From: an uncultured Prevotellaceae bacterium
GTDB taxonomy: Bacteria > Bacteroidota > Bacteroidia > Bacteroidales > Bacteroidaceae
Assembly: GCA_946188395.1 (NCBI GenBank)
Contig: CAMHUU010000021.1
Coordinates: 1-45,149 of the forward strand
Length of the DNA stretch: 45,149 nt
Direction: 5' to 3'
Translations under genes and position numbers: made by a program
Part shown: positions 13,982 through 24,300 of the stretch, piece by piece
Position numbering within the stretch: position 1 is the stretch's first letter
Layout: each line of letters starts with the position of its first letter
Notes under the pieces: generated by a model
The model's input: only the letters and a program-made list of their open reading frames with translations
What the model was told of the DNA's origin: nothing
Database searches by the model: none

Positions 13982-14422
13982 ATGAAAGCAAACGAACAGA
14001 CACTACAAGAAGTGGAGCGCGCCATCCGCAAGGTGGCCGACAAATTCCCTGCGACCGAGGAGGCCAGCATGTTGACAGACATCCACCTGAGAGTGAATCA
14101 GGAAACCGGCGAACTGGTGGCATTCGACGACGATGACAACGAGATTAACCGTTGCATCGTGGAACAATGGATTGACAACAAGGACGACTCTTTCTACGCC
14201 GATGCCGCCAGCACGCTACGCATGGTGCTGAACAAGTACCAACAGCAGATTGAGGCCATGTCGATTCTGAAACCCTACTCCTTCGTACTGGAAGACGAGG
14301 ACCACGAGAATCTGGAAGAGCTCTATGTGGTCGACGACGACACCGTCATCATCGACGAGGAACTGATGAAGGGGCTGGACAAGGACCTGACCGACTTCAT
14401 GAACAAATTGTTCGAAGAATAA
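13982..14422 (+). CDS. Unknown acidic cytoplasmic protein
   Basis: The 146-residue product is strongly acidic (runs such as FDDDDNEI and LEDEDHENLEELYVVDDD) and has no signal peptide or known motif. It is probably a helical plus beta fold conserved in Bacteroidota, but I cannot name the family. It has its own promoter. Its TAA (14420-14422) is directly followed by the reverse stop codon of the glucosaminidase gene, so the two genes converge with zero spacing and no room for a terminator between them. Confidence 0.65.
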   Translation: MKANEQTLQEVERAIRKVADKFPATEEASMLTDIHLRVNQETGELVAFDDDDNEINRCIVEQWIDNKDDSFYADAASTLRMVLNKYQQQIEAMSILKPYSFVLEDEDHENLEELYVVDDDTVIIDEELMKGLDKDLTDFMNKLFEE

Positions 14423-15325
14423 CTATCTCAACCGGAGTGCATCACCCACCCGAATCTGGTAGTATGGCGGCAAGTCGTTAAGCTTATACAGTTTCTTTAA
14501 CTTGATACCGTAATGCTGTGAAATAGAGTACATTGACTCTCCGCTCTTCACGTAGTGCAAACGCCCCTTGTAGTCCTTCGGAGCTTTGTTGCGTTTCTTC
14601 TTCAACCATACAACTTCACCCTCCTCGAGCACGTCGTTTTTGTCGCGTTCATTGTATTTGGCCAACTTGCGGTATGAAATGTCCACTTCCTTGGCAATAC
14701 TGCGGAAAGTATCGCCCCGACGGGCAATCAGATAGTAGTTCTTGTTAAAGGCATAAATGCGACGCGTATCGCCAGCCTTCACCTGCTGAGCCTGGAACTT
14801 GTCGTAGCTCTTGGCGGTATCATACTGATAGAGTTTATAGAGCTGGATGATTTCTATCAGTTTGGTGGCATAGGTCGGACTGGTGGCATAGCCACAAGCT
14901 TTCAGCCCTTTCGCCCAGCCTTTATAGTCGGTTATCTTCAGTTCAAACAGGCTGCTATAGCGGCGGCTGGTCGTCAGGAATACGGAATGGTCGTGATAAC
15001 TCTCATAGGCATTGTCGTAAGCACGGAAACACTCGTTGCGCTCGTCATCGTCATGATAGCTCTTACGACCCGTCCAGCCATTACATTTGATGCCGAAATG
15101 ATTGTTGGCTCTTGTGGCCAGCTCACTCCTGCCGGCACCCGATTCCAACACTCCCTGGGCAAGCGTGATGCTGGCAGGGATGCGATATTTTTGCATCTGT
15201 TCTATCGCAACGTCTTTATACTGGTCAAAATAATCCTGATAGCGCTGATTCCACTTCATGGTCTGGGAAAAGACCATTTGGGACGCTACAAATGTGCATA
15301 AAAAAGAAAATATTATTCGTTTCAT
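14423..15325 (-). CDS. Secreted N-acetylglucosaminidase with two LysM domains
   Basis: The 300-residue product has a signal peptide (1-21), a glucosaminidase domain of the GH73/FlgJ type (about 30-170) and two C-terminal LysM modules (about 196-240 and 256-300), which bind glycan strands. The likely catalytic glutamate is E61 in GVLESGAGRSELA; NNHFGIKC and FRAYDNAYESYHDHSVFL are typical of the family. It should cut peptidoglycan glycan strands in the periplasm during growth or separation. Its promoter overlaps that of cdd face to face. Confidence 0.9.
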   Translation of the reverse strand: MKRIIFSFLCTFVASQMVFSQTMKWNQRYQDYFDQYKDVAIEQMQKYRIPASITLAQGVLESGAGRSELATRANNHFGIKCNGWTGRKSYHDDDERNECFRAYDNAYESYHDHSVFLTTSRRYSSLFELKITDYKGWAKGLKACGYATSPTYATKLIEIIQLYKLYQYDTAKSYDKFQAQQVKAGDTRRIYAFNKNYYLIARRGDTFRSIAKEVDISYRKLAKYNERDKNDVLEEGEVVWLKKKRNKAPKDYKGRLHYVKSGESMYSISQHYGIKLKKLYKLNDLPPYYQIRVGDALRLR

Positions 15326-15344
15326 GAATAAAAACCTGAATTAT

Positions 15345-15376
15345 TTTGCAAAAGTAGAGAAAAATAATTAAATTTG
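15345..15376 (+). promoter_or_regulatory. Promoter of cdd
   Basis: TTTG at 15345-15348 and TAAATTTG at 15369-15376, 20 nt apart. Each -33 element lies directly beside the opposing -7 box. Confidence 0.65.
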
Positions 15377-15380
15377 CAAA
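15349..15380 (-). promoter_or_regulatory. Promoter of the glucosaminidase gene
   Basis: TACTTTTG at 15356-15349 with TTTG at 15380-15377, 20 nt apart. It overlaps the cdd promoter on the other strand almost completely. Confidence 0.65.
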
Positions 15381-15396
15381 CAAAAATCGGAATAAT

Positions 15397-15870
15397 ATGA
15401 AGGAATTAGAGATCAGACCCAAGATTTGGGAGGCTCAAATGGATGAATTGACGGCCGAAGAACGCTCGTTGGTAGAGCTGGCCCAAGAAGGTACCAACCG
15501 TTCGTATTCGCCCTATTCCCATTTTCATGTGGGAGCGGCTCTGAAACTTCAGAACGGGGTGACCTTCATCGGTTGCAATCAGGAAAATGCAGCCTTCCCT
15601 TCGGGAATCTGTGCAGAACGCTCTGCATTGTTTGCTGCCGGTGCACAGTATCCTGACCAGCCTGTCGTCATGCTGGCCATTGCCGCACGCAACGAAGAGG
15701 GTGTCTTCACCGAGCATCCCGTCAGTCCCTGTGGTCCATGCCGTCAGGTGCTTATTGAGACTGAGACCCGATTCCATCATCCCGTGCGCATCCTGCTTTA
15801 CGGACAGCGTTGCGTTTATGTGGTGGACAGCATCAAACAGCTGATGCCATTGTCGTTCACGGAATTCTAA
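15397..15870 (+). CDS. cdd: Cytidine deaminase
   Basis: This 157-residue enzyme converts cytidine and deoxycytidine to uridine forms in pyrimidine salvage. The zinc-site motifs of the small tetrameric type are present: C72-A-E74 (CAER) and P-C112-G-P-C115, with E74 as proton shuttle. YSPYSHFHVGAAL near the N-terminus is the substrate-binding loop. The length is slightly above the usual ~135-150 residues because of an N-terminal extension. maeB follows after 34 nt, possibly in the same transcript. Confidence 0.95.
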   Translation: MKELEIRPKIWEAQMDELTAEERSLVELAQEGTNRSYSPYSHFHVGAALKLQNGVTFIGCNQENAAFPSGICAERSALFAAGAQYPDQPVVMLAIAARNEEGVFTEHPVSPCGPCRQVLIETETRFHHPVRILLYGQRCVYVVDSIKQLMPLSFTEF

Positions 15871-15904
15871 ACAAGTAAACTTATATAATAATACAGTATT
15901 AAAA

Positions 15905-18211
15905 ATGGTAAAGATCTCCAAAGAAGCCGCCCTTGAATATCATGAGGCGGGGCGTCCTGGTAAAATTGAAGTAAAACCAACCAAAGCGTATCGTACACAA
16001 ACCGACTTGTCGCTGGCCTATTCTCCTGGCGTGGCGTATCCCTGTCTGGAAATCCAAGAGAATCCGGATGATGCGTATAAATATACGGACAAGGGCAACC
16101 TTGTTGCCGTTATCTCGAATGGCACTGCCGTGCTCGGTCTGGGCGATATCGGTGCCATGAGCGGCAAACCGGTCATGGAAGGTAAAGGATTGCTGTTTAA
16201 GATATATGGCGGTATCGACGTCTTCGATATCGAGGTCAACGAAAAAGACCCGGAGAAGTTCTGTGAGGCCGTTGAGAAGATAGCCCCCACATTTGGCGGT
16301 ATCAATCTGGAGGACATCAAGGCCCCGGAGTGTTTCTATATTGAAGAGCGCCTGAAGAAGAGCCTGGACATCCCTGTGATGCACGATGATCAGCACGGAA
16401 CGGCCATCATTTCCGCCGCAGGACTAAAGAACGCCCTCGAAGTGAACGGCAAGGACATCAAGAAAGTGAAGATTGTCGTCAATGGCGCCGGAGCTGCTGC
16501 CATTTCGTGCACCAAGCTATATATGGCCATCGGAGCCCAGAAAGAAAACATCGTCATGCTCGACTCCAAGGGTGTCATCAGCGTTGACCGTCAGGATCTG
16601 AACGAGCAGAAACGATTCTTTGCCACCCAGCGCACGGACATTCACACCCTCGAAGAAGCAGTTAATGGAGCCGACGTCTTCGTAGGCCTTTCCAAGGGTA
16701 ACGTCCTGACGCAAGACATGGTAAGAACAATGGCCAAGGACCCTGTCATCTTTGCCCTGGCCAACCCTGTTCCTGAGATTTCTTACGAGGACGCCATGGA
16801 GGCTCGTCCTGACACGCTGATGTCTACAGGACGAACGGACTATCCGAACCAGATTAATAATGTGATCGGCTTCCCATACATCTTCCGCGGAGCTCTCGAC
16901 GTGCATGCCACCGCCATCAACGAAGAGATGAAGCTGGCCGCCGTCCACGCTATTGCCGATTTGGCCAAGCAGCCCGTGCCCGATATCGTGAACGATGTCT
17001 ATAAGGTAAACAACCTCACCTTCGGTCGCGATTACTTCATTCCGAAGCCTGTCGACCCACGACTGATTACCGAAGTCAGCGCCGCTGTGGCCAAGGCTGC
17101 CATCGAAAGCGGTGTGGCTCGTAAGACCATCGACGACTGGGATGAGTACAAGCGTTCACTTTCCGTATTGCTCGGACAGGAGACCAAGCTCACACAGCAG
17201 CTCTATGCTACCGCCTCATCACATCCCCAGCGCGTGGTATTCGCCGAGGCTGTGCACCCCACCATGCTGAAGGCTGCCGTACAGGCAAAGGCAGAAGGCA
17301 TTTGCTACCCCATCCTGCTGGGTAACGATGAAGTCATTACCAAGTTGGCCAAAAAGCTGGAGCTGAACATCGACGGTATCGAAATCGTCAACTTGCGTCA
17401 TCCTAACGAACAGGAGCGCCGCGAGCGCTATGCCCGTATTCTCACGGAAAAGCGCCAGCGCGAAGGCTACACCTTCCAGGAAGCCAACGACAAGATGTTC
17501 GAACGCAACTATTTTGGTATGATGATGGTGGAAACAGGCGAGGCTGATGCTTATCTGACTGGTCTGTACACCAAATACTCAAACACCATCAAGGTGGTAA
17601 AGGAAGTCATTGGTATCAGACCTGAGTACAAGCATTTTGCGGCTATGCATATCATCAATTCTGCCCGCGGCATTACCTACATTGCAGACACGCTGGTCAA
17701 CGAAGATCCAGACACCGAAGCGCTGGTCGATATTGCCAAACTGGCCAGCAAGAGCGTGAAATTCTTCAACGACAAACCCGTCGTGGGCATGGTCAGCCAT
17801 TCGAATTTCGGAAGTAGCCAGAGTAATGGCGCCTTAAAGGTCAAGCATGCCACAGAGATCATGCAGGAGCGCTATCCTGATTTACCAATTGATGGTGAAC
17901 TGCAACTCGGATTTGCACTTGACGATGAGCTGCGCGATGAACAGTATCCGTTTACACGCCTGAAGGGAAAGAAAGTAAACACGTTGGTCTTCCCCAACCT
18001 CACCTCAGCCAGATCGTCTTATAAGATGCTGCAGATGCTGGGAGCTGACGCAGAAATCATCGGCCCGATACAGATGGGCCTCAACAAGCCTATCCACTTC
18101 GTTGATTTCGGTGCTTCTGTAAGAGACGTTGTCAACATTGTAGCTGTGGCAACAATCGATGCTTATGTTGATAAGTTGAAGAAAAAGATAACAGCAGCTA
18201 GAGAACAATAA
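15905..18211 (+). CDS. maeB: NADP-type malic enzyme fused to phosphotransacetylase-like domain
   Basis: This 768-residue protein has an N-terminal malic enzyme (about 1-430) that decarboxylates malate to pyruvate. The C-terminal half (about 430-768) resembles phosphate acetyltransferase and in MaeB is thought to be regulatory, binding acetyl-CoA. Seen motifs are YSPGVAYPC at the start of the malic domain, the dinucleotide-binding NGAGAAAISC near 195-205, NARGITYIADTL and SHSNFGSS in the Pta-like part. The length matches MaeB exactly. A terminator follows at 18236. Confidence 0.95.
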   Translation: MVKISKEAALEYHEAGRPGKIEVKPTKAYRTQTDLSLAYSPGVAYPCLEIQENPDDAYKYTDKGNLVAVISNGTAVLGLGDIGAMSGKPVMEGKGLLFKIYGGIDVFDIEVNEKDPEKFCEAVEKIAPTFGGINLEDIKAPECFYIEERLKKSLDIPVMHDDQHGTAIISAAGLKNALEVNGKDIKKVKIVVNGAGAAAISCTKLYMAIGAQKENIVMLDSKGVISVDRQDLNEQKRFFATQRTDIHTLEEAVNGADVFVGLSKGNVLTQDMVRTMAKDPVIFALANPVPEISYEDAMEARPDTLMSTGRTDYPNQINNVIGFPYIFRGALDVHATAINEEMKLAAVHAIADLAKQPVPDIVNDVYKVNNLTFGRDYFIPKPVDPRLITEVSAAVAKAAIESGVARKTIDDWDEYKRSLSVLLGQETKLTQQLYATASSHPQRVVFAEAVHPTMLKAAVQAKAEGICYPILLGNDEVITKLAKKLELNIDGIEIVNLRHPNEQERRERYARILTEKRQREGYTFQEANDKMFERNYFGMMMVETGEADAYLTGLYTKYSNTIKVVKEVIGIRPEYKHFAAMHIINSARGITYIADTLVNEDPDTEALVDIAKLASKSVKFFNDKPVVGMVSHSNFGSSQSNGALKVKHATEIMQERYPDLPIDGELQLGFALDDELRDEQYPFTRLKGKKVNTLVFPNLTSARSSYKMLQMLGADAEIIGPIQMGLNKPIHFVDFGASVRDVVNIVAVATIDAYVDKLKKKITAAREQ

Positions 18212-18235
18212 AACGTCAGATTAATATTTTTTAAG

Positions 18236-18278
18236 AAAAAAAACGGCCTGTCGGAGTACCACGAGCCGTTTTTTTTTG
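18236..18278 (+). terminator. Terminator after maeB
   Basis: An A run and ACGGC (18243-18247) pair with GCCGT and a T run (18265-18277). The hairpin with poly-T is a textbook form; the rpoD -7 box begins at its end. Confidence 0.75.
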
Positions 18279-18286
18279 TAACTTTG
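18279..18286 (+). promoter_or_regulatory. Promoter -7 box of rpoD
   Basis: TAACTTTG directly after the maeB terminator T run, 77 nt before the ATG at 18363. No TTG -33 element is seen; that position falls inside the terminator hairpin. Confidence 0.5.
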
Positions 18287-18362
18287 CACCGCTTTTACAA
18301 AGTAATTTTACGACACACCGCTGATTATCAGTAAGTTAAGACGTTTTAAGAAAGTTTTTTAG

Positions 18363-19235
18363 ATGAGACAATTAAAGATTCAGAAAAGTATTACGAATCG
18401 TTCGAGTGAAGCACTGGATAAGTATCTGGTGGAAATTGGTCGTGCACCGCTGATCAGTATCGACGAAGAAATCGAACTGGCCCAGAAAATCCGTAAGGGA
18501 GGTCCTGAGGGCGAGCGAGCCAAGGACAAATTGGTGACGGCAAACCTTCGATTCGTAGTATCTGTTGCCAAGCAGTATCAGCATCAGGGACTGACGCTGA
18601 CTGACTTGATCGACGAGGGTAACATTGGCCTGATTAAGGCCGCACAGAAGTTCGACGAGACTCGAGGCTTCAAATTCATTTCCTATGCTGTATGGTGGAT
18701 TCGTCAGAGCATTCTGCAGGCTATCGCCGAGCAGAGCCGTATTGTTCGTCTGCCACTGAACCAGGTAGGTTCTCTGAGTAAGATTAATCACGAAATCAAC
18801 AAGTTCGAGCAGGAGAACCAGCGTCATCCTTCCATTTCGGAGTTGAGCGACGCCACCAGTCTCGACGAGGAAAAGATTTCGCAATCCATGATGGCTGACG
18901 GTCATCATGTGTCTATCGATGCTCCTTTCCAGGACGGAGAGGATAACTGTATGCTCGACGTGATGGCGTCGGGTGACGATTCACGAACCGACCGCCAGGT
19001 GGACCACGAGTCAATGGCACTCGAGTTGAACAACGTACTCCAGAAGGTATTGAAGGAGCGCGAGATTACCATTATCCGCGAATGCTTCGGCATCGGTTGT
19101 CACGAGAAGGGCCTTGAGGAGATTGGTGACCAGCTGGGACTGACCCGCGAACGCGTCCGCCAGATTCGTGAAAAGAGCATTGCAAAGCTCCGCGACTCAG
19201 GCAATGCACGCATCTTAATGAAATATTTGGGCTAA
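18363..19235 (+). CDS. rpoD: Primary sigma factor (RpoD, sigma-ABfr type)
   Basis: This 290-residue sigma-70 directs RNA polymerase to housekeeping promoters. Region 2 (LVTANLRFVVSVAKQYQHQG, then DLIDEGNIGLIKAAQKFD and KFISYAVWWIRQSI) is intact, region 3 follows, and region 4 ends with the helix-turn-helix LGLTRERVRQIREKSIAKLR. It lacks region 1.1, as expected for the short Bacteroidota primary sigma, which recognises TAnnTTTG. The many such boxes in this window match its specificity. Confidence 0.95.
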   Translation: MRQLKIQKSITNRSSEALDKYLVEIGRAPLISIDEEIELAQKIRKGGPEGERAKDKLVTANLRFVVSVAKQYQHQGLTLTDLIDEGNIGLIKAAQKFDETRGFKFISYAVWWIRQSILQAIAEQSRIVRLPLNQVGSLSKINHEINKFEQENQRHPSISELSDATSLDEEKISQSMMADGHHVSIDAPFQDGEDNCMLDVMASGDDSRTDRQVDHESMALELNNVLQKVLKEREITIIRECFGIGCHEKGLEEIGDQLGLTRERVRQIREKSIAKLRDSGNARILMKYLG

Positions 19236-19238
19236 AAT

Positions 19239-19269
19239 TTTGTGACTCCAAAATTTTTTCGTACTTTTG
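19239..19269 (+). promoter_or_regulatory. Promoter of the DUF5686-like gene
   Basis: TTTG at 19239-19242 and TACTTTTG at 19262-19269, 19 nt apart. It implies a transcript start close to 19275. Confidence 0.55.
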
Positions 19270-19274
19270 GGGTC

Positions 19275-21302
19275 GTGAATCTGAAGCTACGCATAACAAG
19301 CATAATGCTGGGCATGATGACTCTCATGCCCAGCATTTGTTTAGCCGACAGTCATGTCGACTCGCTGATTCTGCATCGGGTATGGAACTACAGGCGAAAC
19401 TATACCGTTCCGGCCCAGGGTACAGAACAGAATGTCTATATGCGCTATAGTTTTGGCATGGATCGCCGTAATGCCCTGCTGTTTCTGGTTCCTACCATGT
19501 ATGTCGTTGCAGCGGGCGACCGTCATTTTGTCGGTGAATCCTACTGTAAACTGAAATTCCGCGATGCCGACGAGTATGACGTCAAGCGACAGATAGTTTG
19601 CGGAACCATACCCCGTCAGCGCACCGCCATGCCTGCTATGTTAGAATTCAGCACGCCTGATTTCTACGATGACACGCTTTACCCCGATCACGTGCTTTCA
19701 CCCTTCTTCAAAGACAACAGGCGCTACTACCGATATAAAGTCAGGGAGATAGAAGGAAACATGGCTGTCATCCGTTTTGCCCCTCGCAAGAAGAATACCA
19801 TGCTGGTAAAAGGCTTTGCCACCGTCGACGCCTTAACGGGAAGACTGCAATCTATCGATTTAGAGGGAGAATACGACATGATGAGCTTTAGGGTTTCGGC
19901 CGAGATGAATCCGAACGACACCCACTCCCGACTTCCCAAGCGGTGTACTACCGATGCCACATTCAACTTTCTGGGGAACCACGTTACAGCCAGTTTCACT
20001 ACGGTCTACGATTGTCCGCGAACACTCCCCGACTCACTCGATAATGTCAAGAACCGGGAATTGATGGAAGAGCTGCGCCCTATTCCGCTTAATCTTCGCG
20101 AACAGAAAATCTATGCGCGTTACGACAGCATCGAGAATGCCAATCGGGAGCGAGATACTATGGCCGTAGACACCACACAACAACATCATTCCCGTGACTT
20201 GTGGAAGACCATTGGCTGGGACATCATCGGCTACAACCTCATCAATGGCAATGGAACGGAGAAGGGAGCCGTTTCCATGCGTTTTTCTCCCTTGTTCAAT
20301 CCACTTTATCTGGGTTATAGTCAGAGCCGCGGTATCAGCTACAAGCTGAAACTTGGTTTCCAGTATAACTGGAATGCCCACCGTTACCTGACGCTGAATC
20401 CACAATTTGGTTATAACTTTAAACTCAACCAGATATTCTACACCGTTCCTCTCCGAATGACCTATAACCCCAAGCGCAATGGTTATGCAGAAATAACCTG
20501 GGCAAATGGTAACCACACATCAAATGGAGTGATGGCAGATGATTTCAGCAAAAAAGTGAACGACTCAATCAGCATGCCCGACTTCAAGGACATGTATATC
20601 CAGGCCGTCAACAACGTTGTAGCTTTCGACTGGTTGGAAATCATGAGCGGTATTGTGTATCACCGCCGCGTATCATTAAATCCCCAGCTCATGAAAGACG
20701 TGGGCATGCAAAGTGAGTTCCGCAGTTTTGCACCATCGCTGACCGTCAGACTAACTCCCTGGCATCACGGTCCCGTCCTGACCGCTAATTTTGAAGAAAG
20801 TATCAAGAACATCTTCCGTTCCAACCTCGATTATCAGCGATGGGAGTTCGATGCATCATTTTTGCATCGCATGCCTGGCTTGCGCATTCTCAATATGCGT
20901 GCCGGCACGGGATTCTACACACAACGTAATTCCGATTATTTTGTCGACTTTACCAACTTCCGCGACAACAACCTCCCCACAGGCTGGGAAGACGACTGGG
21001 CCGGACAGTTCCAATTGCTGAATAGTCTGTGGTACAACCAGTCCGACTATTATGTGCGCGGACATGTATCCTACGATAGTCCTATGCTGGCACTATCCTA
21101 TCTGCCTTTGGTGGGACGCTATATTGAAGTGGAACGATTCTATCTGAGTGCCTTGTCCATACAACACACCAGACCCTACATGGAATTGGGATATGGCCTT
21201 AGCACCCGTTTCTTCTCAGCAGCCGCTTTCATCAATCTTCTTGGCGGCAAGATTCAGAAATTCGGATGTAAGTTTACCATCGAAATATTCAGACGTTGGT
21301 AA
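19275..21302 (+). CDS. Outer-membrane protein, DUF5686-like beta-barrel
   Basis: The mature protein has an N-terminal periplasmic beta domain (to about residue 260) and a C-terminal barrel of alternating strands (for example YLTLNPQFGYNFKLNQIFY) ending in an aromatic residue (EIFRRW), as outer-membrane barrels do. This matches the C-terminal part of DUF5686 proteins, although the usual carboxypeptidase-regulatory-like N-terminus is missing, making it shorter than most. The start is uncertain: GTG 19275 gives a normal signal peptide (NLKLR, then a hydrophobic core, then CLADS) but leaves almost no leader. ATG 19305 and GTG 19242 are the alternatives. Function unknown. Confidence 0.75.
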   Translation: MNLKLRITSIMLGMMTLMPSICLADSHVDSLILHRVWNYRRNYTVPAQGTEQNVYMRYSFGMDRRNALLFLVPTMYVVAAGDRHFVGESYCKLKFRDADEYDVKRQIVCGTIPRQRTAMPAMLEFSTPDFYDDTLYPDHVLSPFFKDNRRYYRYKVREIEGNMAVIRFAPRKKNTMLVKGFATVDALTGRLQSIDLEGEYDMMSFRVSAEMNPNDTHSRLPKRCTTDATFNFLGNHVTASFTTVYDCPRTLPDSLDNVKNRELMEELRPIPLNLREQKIYARYDSIENANRERDTMAVDTTQQHHSRDLWKTIGWDIIGYNLINGNGTEKGAVSMRFSPLFNPLYLGYSQSRGISYKLKLGFQYNWNAHRYLTLNPQFGYNFKLNQIFYTVPLRMTYNPKRNGYAEITWANGNHTSNGVMADDFSKKVNDSISMPDFKDMYIQAVNNVVAFDWLEIMSGIVYHRRVSLNPQLMKDVGMQSEFRSFAPSLTVRLTPWHHGPVLTANFEESIKNIFRSNLDYQRWEFDASFLHRMPGLRILNMRAGTGFYTQRNSDYFVDFTNFRDNNLPTGWEDDWAGQFQLLNSLWYNQSDYYVRGHVSYDSPMLALSYLPLVGRYIEVERFYLSALSIQHTRPYMELGYGLSTRFFSAAAFINLLGGKIQKFGCKFTIEIFRRW

Positions 21303-21326
21303 CGAAACAACAAAAACAATAAAAGC

Positions 21327-24300
21327 ATGAAGGCATTAACCGTATATAAGGCCAGTGCAGGAAGTGGAAAGACGTTCACCCTCGCTACAGAATACATCAA
21401 ACTGCTGGTCAAGAATCCGATGAGCTATCGCTCGATTCTCGCTGTCACCTTCACCAACAAGGCAACGGAAGAAATGAAGATGCGCATCCTCAGCCAGCTT
21501 TATGGCATTTGGCACCAGCTGCCCGACTCTTCTGACTACCTGCAACACATCATGACTGCTACAGGACTTTCCGAGCCTCAGGTCAGCCAAAAAGCTGGCG
21601 AAGCACTCCACCAGTTGCTTCACAATTATAGCTATTTCCGAGTAGAGACCATCGACACTTTCTTCCAAAGCGTCCTCCGCAATCTGGCCCGTGAATTGGA
21701 CCTGACAGCCAATCTGCGCATCGGACTGAACGATTATCAGGTAGAAGAGCAGGCCGTCGACCAGCTCATCGACTCGCTGACACATACCGACGTCATGCTA
21801 CAATGGTTGCTGACATATATCATGGAAACCATCAGCGACGATCGGTCTTGGAACATCATCGGACAAGTCAAGGAATTCGGACATACCATCTTTCGCGATT
21901 TCTATAAGGAAAAAAGTCAAGAGCTGAACAAACTGATTAACCAGAAAGACTTTCTGAACAACTACATGAGTCAATTGCGGCAGATTCGTTCTGACGCCCT
22001 GCAACATATGAAGGAAATCGGCGACCACTTCTTCGACACGCTGTCTGCTGAAGGACTCGCCGACACCGATCTCAGTTATGGTAAGACCGGCGTGGCCTCT
22101 TTCTTCCGTAAACTTCAGAATGGCATATTCGATGAGAGCGCCATTGGATCACGCGTGACCGACTGTTTGGAGGATTCCTCCAAATGGTGCACGAAGAAGC
22201 ACGAGCGCGCAGAGTTCATTCAGTCTCTGGCTGATACAACCCTCATCCCTATCTTGCAACAAGCTATCGCCGAACAGCCCCGTCAATGGAAGCTCTTCAA
22301 GTCGGCCGATCTTACATTACGACATCTTAACCAACTCCGCCTTCTTGGCAGCATCGAGCAGAAGGTGCGCGAGATGAATGACGAGGCGAACCGTTTCCTG
22401 CTCAGCGATACGCAGCAGCTGCTCCATTCGCTCATCAAAGACAGCGATTCGCCATTCATCTTTGAAAAAATTGGAACCCGACTTGAGCATGTGATGATTG
22501 ACGAGTTTCAGGACACCTCTACCGTTCAGTGGCAAAACTTTAAAGTGTTGCTGCAAGAGTGTATGAGTCATGTCGATACCGAGAATCTCATCGTGGGTGA
22601 CGTCAAACAGAGCATCTACCGTTGGCGCTCTGGCGACTGGCGTCTTCTGAATGCCATCGACCAGGAGTTCCCCCGCCCTGACGATATGATGGATATCCGT
22701 CCGTTGGAAACTAACTATCGCTCCGAACGGCATATCGTAGAGTTTAACAACGCTTTCTTCATCGAGGCCGCCAAACAAGAATATGAGTCCCAGCGCGAAC
22801 AGTATCCTGCTGGCGCCGAACAACTACGGAACGCCTATGCCGATGTTGCCCAGAAAGTGCCCGCAAAACGCCAACCTACCGGATTGGTAAACATCCGCCT
22901 GCTACCCGCAAAGGACTATAATACGGGAACGCTCTGTCATCTTGTCGATACTATCAACATGTTGCTGGCACATGGAGTAAAACAGCACGAGATAGCCATT
23001 CTAGTGCGTACGAACAACACCATTCCATTGATAGCCGACTATGTCAGCGAGCAGATTCCTGGCGTACACATCGTTAGCGATGAGGCATTCCGACTCGACG
23101 CCTCGGCCAGCGTCTGCCTGCTGGTTCATGCACTCCACCTGCTTACCCATCCTAACGACCAGTTGACCAAAGCCACTCTGGTTAAACTCTACCAACGTTC
23201 AGTATTGGGAAACAACGCCGTCGAGAGTGAGTTGTTCATCAAGGACCGCACACTCGACCATCTGCTTCCTGCGGAATTCATCCAGCAAGCTCCCTCGTTG
23301 CTCAACCTTTCGCTTTATGAATTGACAGAACGGCTCTATAAACTATTCCAACTGGAAAGGCTTAAAGAAGAAAGTGCATATGTCTGCATGTTCTACGACC
23401 AGCTCAACAAGTTTGCCCTCGACAACAGCACAGACATCGATGCCTTTGTTTCTGAATGGCAAGAGACCATCTGTAGCAAAACTATCCAAAGCGTCGCCAC
23501 CGACGGCATCCGCATCCTCTCTATCCACAAGAGTAAGGGCCTCGAATTCGACAATGTCATCATTCCTTTCTGCGACTGGCGTCTCGAACATCGCGATCTC
23601 CTTTTCTGGCAACCTAAGGAGAGTCCTTTCGATGCCTTACCCATCGCTCCCATCGACTATAACGGCAAGCAACTGATGGGTACCATCTACGAACGCGACT
23701 ATCTTGACGAACATTTGCAAGTTACTGTCGACAACCTGAATCTGCTCTATGTGGCCTTCACCCGTGCATCCAAAAATCTGTTTGTATTGGGACGTCGCGA
23801 TTACAAGAGCAGCCGCTCATCACTCATCGAGACCGTGCTGCCAAACCTTACTCTCCAAGACAGCATCCTTGAAGGATTGGAAGACAGCGAGCGCCCCATC
23901 GAGTTTTCATACGGCCAGCTTTCGGTTAATACCGCAACGACCAGTGCTAAAGTTTCTGCGAACGTATTCCTACAGCCCGTTGCTCCACAATCTGTCACCA
24001 TAGAGAGTTTCGATATGAAAACCGAATTTCGCCAGAGCAACAAGAGCCGCGAATTCATCGAAGGCGACGACGAACAGCAGGAGATGAGCTACATGAAGAT
24101 AGGTAGCGTGCTCCACAATGTATTCTCCACGATTCGCACCAGTGCTGATGTCGAACAGGCTTTGCGTCAGCTGCAACAAGATGGCGTGCTCTACGACGAT
24201 GAAGTAACAGCCGAGAAAGTGACGGCCATGCTACGCAAGCGTTTGGCGAGCCCACGCATCAAGGAATGGTTCTCCGACCGTTGGCAGCTGTTCAACGAGT

